A stretch of 64,000 nucleotides of DNA from Tigriopus japonicus (lineage: Eukaryota > Arthropoda > Copepoda > Harpacticoida > Harpacticidae), in contig JAAGOF010000062.1 in the NCBI GenBank assembly GCA_010645155.1, positions 284,677 through 348,676 on the forward strand, given 5' to 3'. The position numbers were made by a program, and so were the translations under genes. The notes beneath the pieces were generated by a model. That model ran no database searches and had not been told where the DNA came from. It worked only from the letters and a program-made list of their open reading frames with translations. Positions 23,901 to 35,206 of this stretch are shown piece after piece (positions within the stretch are counted from its first letter, which is position 1; every line of letters begins with the position of its first letter).

Positions 23901-25666
23901 GGTAGTACAGATCTGCCAACAGTAACTCATTGGTAGATCAAATTTCGTATAAACGGTAATTATATAAACTATATGTATCATTAACTTTCTTTACAGGGCA
24001 TCAATCCCATTCCTTGTAGCGGTATTAAAAAATCCGCCACCCCCCCAAAAAAAGTATTTTCTGTCGCTCTATTTATAACAAAAACACTACATCTCTCTTG
24101 TAGCATTATTGATTATGATGATAAGTAATTGATTCCATTACATTTGGAAGCTCCGACCTAGCATGAATACCGTATCCGTTAGTCCTAGACCGAGCAGGCT
24201 TTGCTAACATTAATGATTTTCGCCACAGATAAGGTTTCGGCAACATATTGGTGCATGTTTGCCCAGAAAAAGGGCATTTGTGGCTCGAAGCTTTTCCTCT
24301 TAACGAATATCTTCCATGGGCAACCAGGGTAGGCAATTTCTGTAGAGGAAATTTGGGGCAAAGTGGATAAATGGTTCCAAAGGAGAATAAAAGGGATGCT
24401 CGAAGTTTCAATCTTAAAACAAAGTTATAGATCAAATTTGAAAGAGCAATATTTTTAAGGCTAGTTTACACTCCCACAATGAGTGAGATTCCCACTCTCA
24501 AAGAATTTAAATACTTTAGGTTTACACAAATATAGCATAACGAATAACAAGTAAGTAACTATCCAATGTCATCCACATATTTGATACAACCTTTTAATCA
24601 CCATAGGTAGGATAAGACCTGGCAGGACCGAATTTGTCAACAAAGTGCATTATGCAAAAAATCAATAGCAGTGTTTTTTGTAATTCTTAAAGATTGGAAA
24701 ACTGTATTCACTTTTGTCATATTCAATGGCATGGATCAAATTGTTTCACACAGCAATACACACCCTGTTGAGTTCCTTGTCAGAATCCAAGTTGAACAAC
24801 GCGAGAACTTTTGCATCAATCTTCCCTTTCTTTTTGTATACTTTAAACCTCATTCCTTTAGGAGGAACATCTGGATTTCTTTCGTTTCATTTATCAACTC
24901 ATGGCAGCTTTAGCGTTGTAGATCTTTATTTAAAATACCAGGACATTTATCTCGTTTAGGAATTGAAGGCTGCTAAGGTTTGCTTTAGTTAGATAAGCAT
25001 AATTGGTTCAGTTTATTAACCAAGACATTGGTCAGAAATAACTTGGGATTCAGGTCTTCATGTTGGCCTAAGAAGTAAAACCAAATTTAAAATGTATTTT
25101 TCTAGACAGAGAAGCTGTGACCAAATTTGGTTTCCTTTGACATTCGATCTCGACGCATGACGGTCAAGCTTTGCTCATCGATCATTTCTCCATCCAACTT
25201 CTTTTTCCATTGCGTTAGTCGTCTTTTTGGCACACCGGCTGTCCCAAGTTCCATTCTGAGTGGTCCAACAACCTAACCTTTGGCTGGTTCATCTTGGCTC
25301 AAGTATTGGATGGACCCTTCCTTCACCACACCAACGCTAGGTTACAATAAGCGAAGCTCATGGGTGATGAAACTGGGTAGTAGGACAGAGCTGATAGCCG
25401 GAAAGTGCATTCTCCATTAGTTTTTGAACTGGGAAATCAATGGCTTCTAAATGCATCTGCTCCCGTTGCCTGCTCCTCTCTCATATATCAAAGAATGCAT
25501 TCCTGGAGTCAAAATGGTTTGTTGGAAGACGTAGTCCGGGATATGGAGCTTAGACATTTGTTTACAAGCCATGGGGCACAGCTGACTGAAGTTCTTTCGC
25601 TGTCCGTAGACGATTGCCGATACATACATAGTATTGGATGATTGTCATGTCGTGTTCGATTGAAAC
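20986..25666. other. No recognisable gene
   Basis: Long AT-rich non-coding stretch with CAAA-rich patches near 21184-21272 and 21571-21622. Frames at 22160-22459 (+) and 24106-24435 (-) have no recognisable motif and are treated as chance. Confidence 0.5.
21184..21272. repeat. Imperfect (CAAA)n tract
   Basis: Repeated ACAAACAAA and GAACAAACAA units; a second such patch is at 21571-21622. Confidence 0.5.
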
Positions 25667-25674
25667 GTCTACAC

Positions 25675-25927
25675 CAGGCAGGGGTCGGCAACCGTTTTTG
25701 GGTCGAAGTCCACCAAATTTGATTAGGTGTTGTCAAGGGCCAACCAAACAGGCGTTTGTAGGTCCAGGGGCCCACAAATTAACGATCAAAGAGCTTTGGG
25801 CCCACGAGCACAGTACCATGGATGGCTCACGGCCCACTATTTTGGGCTATCCCCATAGCGCCTAGGCCAACCAATTACCACCCTTGGGCCGACATGTGGG
25901 CCGCAACCTACCGGTTGCCGACCCCTG
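25675..25927. mobile_element. hAT MITE with perfect 8-bp duplication (253 bp), copy A
   Basis: GTCTACAC occurs at 25667-25674 and 25928-25935. The right end reversed, CAGGGGTCGGCAACCG, is found at 25679; the left edge has four extra bases (CAGG) outside it. The inside has repeated GGGCCCAC and GGGCC motifs. A diverged relative is at 49916-50131. Confidence 0.5.
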
Positions 25928-25935
25928 GTCTACAC

Positions 25936-28899
25936 GGTGCATTTTGGGCAAGTGTTCGATTTATACAGTAACATACTTTCCTACATGTAGAGATAAAGAA
26001 AGAGATGGTAAACTTGTCTTGGAAATCACACCTCTCGGTCTAAATAAAGCTCAAATTAAGTTAGTCAACTGAAGGACTATTCGTAAGGCATGGAGTTGTT
26101 AAAAAAGCCTCGATCGAAAAAGTTTTAATTCAAAAAATGACCACAGTAAAAAAACCACGTCAAAAACTTTCTACCTTCTTTTAGGATATGTTGGGCTAAA
26201 AACTGTTTGAATCGTTTTTGTTTAAAACAATTATTTAGAACTATTTTCAGCTAAAAGCAAACAATTTTGTCTAAATTAATCAAAATATTTTTGAGGCAAA
26301 AGAAATCTGTTTGGTCTGTTTTTACCTGAAGTTTTCGTAAATATTTTTGAAATCTTCGTTGAAATTAGTGATGACTGATGGGACGTTTGTAGGATATTTG
26401 ATTGCAATAATTCTAAATATCTTTTTCATTTGATGCACTTTTTTGGTTTGGCCGTAGTCTTCGTTTCCTAATACTTTAATATTTTGGGTTTTTTTTACTC
26501 CCTATGCATTATAAAATCAAACGCACGCTCAAACAAAGCGCCGTGTTTCTCATCGAAGGTGGGACATTCTCGTGTTTGGTCCCATGGCACCACAGAGAAT
26601 GTGCCAAAGACATGAAGGCTCTATGAGCTAGCAATCAAGTGCCGAACTTGGCCCGAGATTAGGATAGAGAATGAAACGTGTGGAGTACGTCCTAGTGGCC
26701 ACATGGTATGAAAGAGAAGGCGAGAATAAAGCAATTACCAGCATAAATGCTTCCAAATCCCCTTTCCGACCTTTCCAGGATGCATTTTGGGTCACTTGAC
26801 GGCCTACCTTGCTCAACAATCTACTCTCGTTTCGTTCACGAACGAACGACACAGTGGTTTGTCAAATATGGTTGGGAAACGGCACCAACCAAGGTATCAT
26901 TTGTCTTGAGCTTGAAGGAGGAGTATAGCGTGCGGGTGGCAAGTTTCTCAAGTAATCTGCTTCCCATTGTTCCGTCAAGATAAAGGAAACCAGAGACAAG
27001 GTTTTAATGAATAAAAGTATCGAGGATAGCCTCTGCAGCCATCTTGACGTGGCTCGTATTCATTATTTCAATCAGGTTCTTATGAATATAATCAATCTCA
27101 AAGCGTAAGCTCCTCATATATCAAATCGTAAAGCCACGGATCATGTTCCTAATCTTGGAAAAACCGTCGAATGATCGCAATAATTAATACTCTAGTAGGA
27201 AGCAATGGTATTCATTGTTTCTCTTCACGTGGGAAAAATACAAAACAAACCTCGAATCTTCAGGTTGGCTCACGATGACGTCAATCCAATTTTTCGTTGT
27301 CTAATAATCGTTCCATTATGTTTTGGGACATTTTGCATTTAAATGGAAAATATGTTGGGAAAAACGTACTTCACTATGACAGAATCAGATGTTGGCCAAA
27401 GAGGATAATTGATACGGCTCAGTTTTGGGAAACAGTGCAAATATTTTCCATGTATGGAACTAAAAGTGACACGAAACGAGTCATACTTAATCACTTTGGT
27501 CGTAAAGTAAGAATATGAAGTGAACAGATTCATGCTTGATTTCAGCCATCCATCTTAGAAGATCGGCGAGAGTTTGGAAGAAAAACTTGGCCAAATATTC
27601 AATGCACATGAGTGATATTTGTAGAATTTGCAAACTCCGTGAGGATAATGCATAAATACCGTTCTGTTGTCACACGCTTTCACCAAACCATATGGATGGA
27701 AAAGCGTGGAACATTCTGAGCACATGACATTTTTGAGCCATTCCGACTGGAGCAAATAGCAAACAACGGGCAAATCTGCTCAGATTCAATCTTCAGTAAT
27801 ACATCATCATTTTTGAAAATGCATTTGACGAGTGTAGTCATTGTTGACTTTGAAATGATGAAGACTCGGGTGTGGTAAACTATGCAAATAAACTCGCAGA
27901 GAACATATGGGATTCGAACGATCCATTGATGCATTAGATTGCAGTATTGTGACCATAACGATAGCGATCGGCCATGAAATGCAACGCAAACCTTTATAAT
28001 GGGCCTACTCGAAGCTTTCCATAGAAATCTCGTATCCTGAAAGGTTTGCCTCCAATTTTCGCCTGAATATCAAGTGAGAGCCATTTATTCCATCTGTCTT
28101 GAGAACAGCCACTTTATTCAAAAATATGGAAAACAAGTTTACTTCAAAAAAGGCTGAAAGATTAAAGACGTTTAAGGACAGATTGAGGAGGATTTTAATC
28201 CAAACGTTTTTTGGGATATCTAGCATACCAAATAAATACATTAGTACCTTTTAGTATGTATGGCATTTGCGCATAAAACCATTATGTTGTCTTCTTTTAA
28301 AGACGAATTCTTTTTTCATGCGAGAGTAGACTGTCACGCGTCAGAGGTCTCTAGGGGCTGTATCTTTCCAAGTGTGTAGCTTATTTCTATCACTGAAAAG
28401 TAAGGAATTTCGTAACCTTAATCTAATTTGATTCAATTTGTCAAGTCTTTAAGATAAGTGAGTAATAATAAGGCTGATCACTTGTTTTTTAATTCAAAAT
28501 TTCAAGCGGTATTTGCGCAAAGACTGGCAATCCTGACAAATGCCATTTGGAAGGCGTCGCATGCATGAACAAGAGATAAAAGTGATAGTCTTCAAATTGA
28601 GCCTCATGGGAAGAATGACATTGAGTCTGAATATTTTCCGAACGCCCAAGAACAATCTTTTTTATTCTCTATGCACGAATATTAAGAACGAACAACCACT
28701 TCAAAAGATGCTTGATCGATTTTCCCTGGTATCGAAATGTTTTCATAAATTACAAGGTTTCTCGAATTGATCTGTATGTCAGAGATATTTCAATCAAAAA
28801 CGCTTGCTCAAAGTCTAAGAGCGATAGTTTTTAAAGTAAAGTGGCAGAAATCTTGAAACCAGTTGCTGAAAATGGTTTGGTGAGTTATAAGTCTAGATG
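25936..28899. other. No recognisable gene
   Basis: Non-coding DNA with scattered short frames on both strands at 26628-26983 and 27297-27989. None shows a domain or consistent splice signals. Nested short inverted repeats lie near 26560-26605. Confidence 0.5.
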
Positions 28900-29258
28900 C
28901 AGGGTCGGTGGACCAAGAAGAGACCCTTTAATTTGAATTGATTAAATTGGTTATTACATTATTTTCAGAATCACAAGTACCATTGAATATTTTTTTTTTT
29001 AAACTCGCCGTTGGAATCCTTGGACATGGATAAGATCAAGCATCGATGAGACAATCGAAACAATTGCCATGATACCTTGCACTTGTTCTTCAAAGGCAGT
29101 TAGGCAAAATTTTAGGGTTGGAATGGACTACCTAGTTCCCAGCTTCTCTCACTTTTCAGGATTGAAAAAAAGAAATGAGTCTATTAAAAATAAAGGTAAC
29201 CAATACCAACGTACAGTAGTACAAAACAGCAAAGTCTACTGTTGGCATGCCAACCCTG
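28900..29258. mobile_element. CAGGGTCGG-family MITE, copy A (359 bp)
   Basis: It starts CAGGGTCGGTGGACCAAG. It ends, reversed, CAGGGTTGGCATGCCAACAG followed by TAGACTTTGCTG. The copy at 42062-42427 has the same order of left end, TTCAGAATCA, GGTTGGAATGG and right end. No clear target duplication. Confidence 0.5.
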
Positions 29259-29388
29259 TAAAGCCAATAAAATTGAGGAATGTCTGATCTCGGGATTTTT
29301 ATCAAGTTTTAAACCAAAAAATCCTCTCGATCGGAGGAGTGAGCTTCCTTGTATTTCAAACAAAGTTAATAATTAAGTGTTTGGATGC

Positions 29389-29503
29389 ACACAGAGGATA
29401 GTTTTTAAGACGCAAAAGATCGATCTGTAGATCGTACTTTAGTACTATAAGTGCGATCTTGAGATCGATCTTTGCGTTTAAAAAACTAGTCTCTGATGCT
29501 TGC
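29389..29503. repeat. 115-bp hairpin (imperfect palindrome)
   Basis: The left arm ACAGAGGATAGTTTTTAAGA continues CGCAAAAGATCGATCTGTAG. It pairs with a right arm whose reverse complement reads CAGAGACTAGTTTTTTAAAC and CGCAAAGATCGATCTCAAG. Arms are about 52 bp around a loop near 29441-29449. It may be a tiny MITE or a structured small-RNA precursor; the sequence alone cannot decide. Confidence 0.5.
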
Positions 29504-32500
29504 ATAACAATTTTGATATCCATGATTGAAACCAAATCAAATCATTCAAACCCAACCTCATGTCTCATTTGTACCAAAGAGAGCTAGAATTAATAAGTTT
29601 AATGAGAACTAAAGCTTGACCTTGATGTCTACAAAAGATTAATGCTGCTTCATGACGAGGTATTAAAGCCCCAAATATTTTTGTAGCATGTCTGGAGGAG
29701 CCCAAGTTGGAGTTTGTCGCTCCCTTAGAGACTTGCTTTAGAATGCCATTCTTCTTCGACATTCAATGGTTGCAGTAGGAAATAAACGAAAATTGACTAG
29801 GCTTTCAAATTTCAGAGTCTAGCCTGACGTTTAAAACCGGGGTTGAACCCCTGCAACGCTAAAAATAATAGCTCCAACACAAAAGTAGGAAAATTTGACA
29901 AAGTGGTAATATTGAGCAAGCCAAATCCTTCACACATTCACAAAGTGAGCTCAAAGACACAAATACAGTAATGCCGTAATAATATTAACTTGTCAGCCAA
30001 ATTCTTTGAAGTAAAGTCTTCCCGAATAGTTTAGTGAATTGTTTTTTTCTGATGCAGGAGACTAAAGAACCTCATGGGAAAGAAGCGTGAACTTTGTCAC
30101 ATTGTTTGGCTTGTTTGAAAGTGCAAATGTTTGCCGTTGTTGTCGACACCGTTAATCGGGAAGTTCAAGTTAAAACGAAATTTGATTTTGCCATCAATTT
30201 AAGTAGGTCATGCCAGTAAGAACTGACTCAGTCATGATATCGCAAAATAAGATTTGTTCAAGCCCTTCCATAGATATTTAATCGTTTAAATTTTTTCTCT
30301 GGAATTTCATGGTTTTTTGGTTTCTTAAAGCTTCACGTTAAAGCCACTGCAGCTAATGTTCTGATGACGGTTCTTTCCCATGAACTTCTGTAATCCAATT
30401 GATGTGGGATACTTGATCTGCTGTACTTACTACTACTGAATCTTTGGCAACTTGGCGGGGGTGCTCTGCGATTAGTTTGCATCCTTTGACCTCAAATCTG
30501 CAACAACCTCGGACTTGCTATTTAGGAGTTTCAACCAAAAATTACTTGAAATTTGCAATTTTTTTGCCATATAATTTCAACAAGAAAAAACGTCCAGACT
30601 AGAACCGTATTCATGTTGACCTTTGACAAAATTGAGCACATTTCTCGTTTAAACTCAATGTTTGACTGACCATTGGCGACTAATCTGGCTGACAAAACTG
30701 CAGGGTTTTAGCCGTTCCTCGAAAAAAAAAAGGAACGGATTACAGTTCCCAATTAAACATCTCACCCGTTCCCTTCTCCAAAATGAGGAATCCGTTACCC
30801 CTGAATTCCTTTTGAAAAAAGAAATAGTATTACAAAATACAAATTATATACTTAATAATAGATGAGATTTGATCATTTGACGAGCCATTGTAATATGAAA
30901 ACAGCGAAGCACTCCCAAGTAAATCTGATGGTATAATATGTGCCATGTCAGATGAAAATGATTTGGGATAATGTTTTCGTCGCATTCTAATGAAGTGTTA
31001 TTTTCTTAATGGGATTCTTTGTTTATTATCACTAATGTAGTTTTCAAATTTAAGCAAGAACGTAGGATAAATTCAATCAAAACGGTGTGGAACTTATAGT
31101 GTTGTAAACAAAATTCTGGATTTTTAATTTAAAATTTTGCAATGAGGGGACAGATTCTGAACGCGTTTTTATTAACAAAGAAATCTGCAAAAACGTGATC
31201 TATTTCTTCAATTTAACAAAATATGACGCGCACCCCCAAAATCGAAAGTTTTTAATGTAAGAGTAGAAATGTTTGGCTCGTCTGAAACGAAAATGTTGTC
31301 TTTAGATTTATATAAGTCCACCAAAATTGTTCAAATTGAACATTGCCAATTATTTGATTTCTAGATAAGGCATTTGAAAGCATTATTATAAAGTTTCAGT
31401 CAAAAATGTGGACAGATATGTGATTTACATACAACCAGATTTCAACATTTTAAACATACCTTTTTAGTTAAGGCTTAGAAAATATATAAAAAAATCACGA
31501 TAGCATTTTTTAAACAATTTAACACCTTCTAGTACTTCAGATTAAAATCTGAAATTTCTACCTGTGGGCCCATTAAGCATTGCAAAGATGTGCATATACA
31601 TACTCTTGAAAAAAAAATCCCGAGAGGTTTGTCAATAAAGTCAAAGGATTATTTTCTGTGACTTCCAAGTTTGTTTAAAAGTTGCTCGTGTAAGTGCAAC
31701 TTAAGAAAGATTATCATAATCAGTGCAATGGGAAAAGGAACGAGAAACGAGTACTTTTGGGCGTTTAAACCGTTACACTTACGACATTTTTGAAATGTAA
31801 TGGCATTACCGTTACTTTTTCGAAAAAAGGAACGAATCACTGTACTTTCGTTACTTTCAATTTCGTGCCCAGCAAAACTAGAAAAACGTATTTTGACCCA
31901 AGCCGGCCAGTAAATCAATATAGGGTCGCTAATCTGAACCACTCTCGGACCATGCAATGAAATCGATATTTGGTCACTTCAAATCAGGGAAGTGGTATAA
32001 CTTAAGTGGAAAGACTATTGGCAATTTTACCTTTTTATATTGTTTGGTACTTTCTACGAATCAATTAGACAATATATTATTTTGAATGTTCTTTTGTACC
32101 ACACGTGGTACGTTCCATTTTTGATACACTTAGTGAGGCGTCAAAAAAATGTACTCCTAACTTCATATTAGGATAATGAGCTAACAAGACAGTGAACCCC
32201 ATTTAAGATCAAAATATCAAGAAAGGTCTCAAGAAACTTTTGGCAATATCTCAATTACGTTCCCAGTTCTAAGACAAATATTGGGTTGTTAGTTGACCTA
32301 AGTAAAAGCAAAATCAGAAAAGCCAAATTAATCCAGTAAATACCCCACAAAAGTCTTAAATTACGCACGAAATCGCCCCATAAGTTTCCCAAAGATGCGG
32401 AAATACGCAGTTTTGGGATGAAATTACCTCAACATTTGGACTGGTCCAAGACTGAAACTAATATAACAACTACATACAAAGGGCTTTAACAGTACTAATG

Positions 32501-33349
32501 ACCATGACATGACTAAAGCGGCCAAAACTATTTGACTAATGTATAAATGGTTATTTCAAATATTTTGCCATTTTCAAAAGATTTCGAATATTTGGGGTTT
32601 TCTTCAAAAAACAAACACATTGTTCCTGCAAAGTTGTAGCTCCTTCTAGCAACATTCTGGAATTTTAGGATTGAATGCTTAAGAAAACCTCGGACAACAA
32701 AATATTTTCAGAAATCACCAAATACAAGGACTCTCAAGAAAAGACAATTTTAACTATGTTTTTCTTCTGTTTCTGCTTTCTATTTTATCCTACGAATATT
32801 ATTAACCTATTTGAAAGACATTCATTCAATTTTTTGAACCTTCCATGATAATTTTGAATGTTTTTTGTTCTGAATTTTGTAATTCATGGCAACACTTTAT
32901 TCAATATTTTGCTTTGCTTAAATAGTATTTAGGTATTTGGTCATCAAAATTAAATATTTTTTAGTTGACATTAGAATGCTTTGGTACATCGCGTGCAATC
33001 TTTTAGTCTCAACAGAAAATTGTGTCGAACAATGAGCTATACTTTTACTTTTGCCGACTCAATTTGCCTCTCCTCAAATACACTAAAGTAAAGATAGTCT
33101 GGCAAAAAATAGAAATTCACTTCGCTGATATTCTTCGTTCTTTTTTGAATTGTCAATTATCTTTTTAACTGTGAAATAAGTCGAGATATTCAAAGATTGG
33201 CTCGATTTTGAATTGTATCAGTTTTCCATTTTAATTTGCTTATGCATAAAGAGTCTGTTCCAAAAGAAGAGGGCTAACTTCTTCTTTCTTTCTTTTTTTT
33301 GTTCTGAAATTTCAGGATTTGGACTCTTCATAACATTGCCAAAATCTTA
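29504..33349. other. No recognisable gene
   Basis: AT-rich non-coding DNA. Two patches rich in GTTCC / GGAACG (30700-30790 and 31730-31870) resemble each other and may be fragments of one element, but no ends could be defined. Confidence 0.5.
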
Positions 33350-33468
33350 AAGGTCGGGTGTTGAGGTGGTTTTGAAGTATAGTAGAAGCACATCTAGAAG
33401 CACAAAAGAATCAAATGAGATGGAGTAGAAATAACCATGCTTGATCAAGTTTCGCTACAAAAGCTGCG
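33350..33468 (+). repeat. 119-bp direct repeat, copy A
   Basis: It runs from AAGGTCGGGTGTTGAGG through AAGTATAGTAGAAGCACATC to AAGCTGCG. The second copy is 1095 bp downstream at the same length, about 75-80 percent identical by eye. Confidence 0.5.
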
Positions 33469-34250
33469 TTTTTTAATCACAACTTCTTTATGATTGATTG
33501 GGACAGAACACAACTCTTGTTCTTTGGATTTAAGTTCTTAATTAATATACGTCAACCAAGTTAAGCTTCTTGTTTCGTTATTGTTTTATGTTTTATGTTG
33601 CACAATTCCTAAAACGAAACGACAGGATCCTACAAAATACCAAGAAACAATGTTTACAACTAAGGGGTAGATGGTTTTCGTGAGAAAATGCCGTACAGTA
33701 GATACAAATCTTGAGAGAACGTTTCAGCATCGTCAAAAAATTGAAGGAGAAAGGGATTAGGTGAGCCTTACAAATGAGACACTAACCATCTTAAAAGATT
33801 TTCCATCAGCTTTGAGAGTTTACTGTTTGAATTTCAAGCAAATTGCAATTTTCTTGTTCTTTCAAGTGAACAAGTTTTTTCTTGGAACTTGACCCTTCAG
33901 TTCTTTCACATGAGAAAATGAAACATCAAGTCAGGAGCTTTTGAAACGAAGATTTGCCCTTTTAGATCACCATATTTGACCCAAATCCCGGTTCTAAGAA
34001 AATTATGGCAAATAAATTTGAAAGAACACTTTTTGAAACGTTAATCTGGTTGCCGTAAATACTTCTTTTCAATACTACACTATGACTCTAGAGTATTATC
34101 CACTTAAAATATTGAGACATGAAACGAATGTGAGAAGGAGTTTGTTTCGTTTTGTATAAAATAGAACTATCATTTTTTTAAAACAGACTTTGCTTCATGC
34201 GGTTTCTTGAATGACGAATTTCTAAAGGAACAAATCAAATAAATTCTTCT

Positions 34251-34374
34251 AGCTCTAATGTTCAGCTTCGTTTAAAAGGCAGCCTATGTAGTAATACTAT
34301 ACTCGAAGACGGCTATTTATAATATAATTTGGTTTGCTCGAGACATTTGAATTAGTGCCCGTAGCATCCGAGCT
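34251..34374. mobile_element. GCATGTTA-family MITE, truncated copy (124 bp)
   Basis: The right arm reversed, AGCTCGGATGCTACGGGCAC then TAATTCAAAT, matches the ends of the element at 35006. The left end keeps only AGCTCTAATGTTCAGC. TCT flanks both sides (34248-34250 and 34375-34377), a 3-bp duplication as in the relatives. Confidence 0.5.
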
Positions 34375-34444
34375 TCTCCCACCGAGACACTGCTTAGGCT
34401 CAGAGGACTAGTTAAATCAATTGAGGATGAGAGTTGAGAGATAG

Positions 34445-34563
34445 AAGGTCGGTTGTTGAGGAAATTTTTAAGTATAGTAGAAGCATATCTATAAGCATAA
34501 AAGAAGCACATGCGACGGAGTGGAAATAGCCATGCTCGATCAAGCTTTACGACATTAGCTGCG
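34445..34563 (+). repeat. 119-bp direct repeat, copy B
   Basis: It runs from AAGGTCGGTTGTTGAGG through AAGTATAGTAGAAGCATATC to TTAGCTGCG, the same series as 33350-33468. It lies 70 bp after the small transposon at 34251-34374, which has no counterpart beside copy A. Confidence 0.5.
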
Positions 34564-35005
34564 ATTGAAAAACGTGCCCTTGAAAAATTGTAGAACCAAA
34601 AAAGAATATTCGATTAAACGCATAAGAATACGATTTTGTTAATCCGTAATGACATCAGTTTTCTTATTGGAATTTTTCACGTTCTTGGAACTGTTTGGAT
34701 GTCCATCTTAATCAAGAAAATCTAGCTGAATTCTTATTGGATCATTTTTGTTTCCGGATTAAGTTTCCTCAACTCGAGTTGGGCAAACCCTTGCAAGAGC
34801 TGATTAAAACTGAAACTGATATCAAATATCTTGTTGTAAAAAACCATTCCGACCCAAAGGAATATTGTTCCTGAACATTTTGGTCCACTGAACTTCAAAC
34901 TTTTGTTTGATGGATCATCTCTCGAGAAAGAAGAAGAAATTCGCTTGAATAAAAAGAAAAGCACACCAAGTTACCATAGATGTACGCAAGCCAGATGGAA
35001 ATATT

Positions 35006-35206
35006 AGCCCGAATGTTAGGTGCACTAATTCAAATGGCTCAAGTATACCAAAGTAGAGTATAAATAACGCTGCTCGAGTATAGTCTCTGTACATCAGCTG
35101 CCTTTCAAACGCAGCTGACGTACGGAAACTATACTTGAGCAGCGTTATTTTTAATCTACTTTGGTACACTTGAGCCATTTGAATTAGTGCACATAACATG
35201 CGGGCT
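35006..35206. mobile_element. GCATGTTA-family MITE, full palindromic copy (201 bp)
   Basis: The ends are AGCCCGAATGTTAGGTGCAC and, reversed, AGCCCGCATGTTATGTGCAC, both followed by TAATTCAAATGGCTCAAGT. Inverted arms extend about 90 bp each. ATT flanks both sides (35003-35005 and 35207-35209). The termini align with the 1.7-kb element at 9098-10794 over GCATGTTA, GCA and CTAATTC. Confidence 0.5.

Noticed and set aside
27895..27975. Possible tRNA on the minus strand (GTTCGAATCCC plus a TGGCCGATCG A-box-like motif)
   Set aside because: T-arm and acceptor stems do not pair; no cloverleaf can be drawn.
30700..31870. GTTCC/GGAACG-rich patches as paired ends of one element
   Set aside because: The patches are similar in composition but do not give a clean inverted terminus or duplication.
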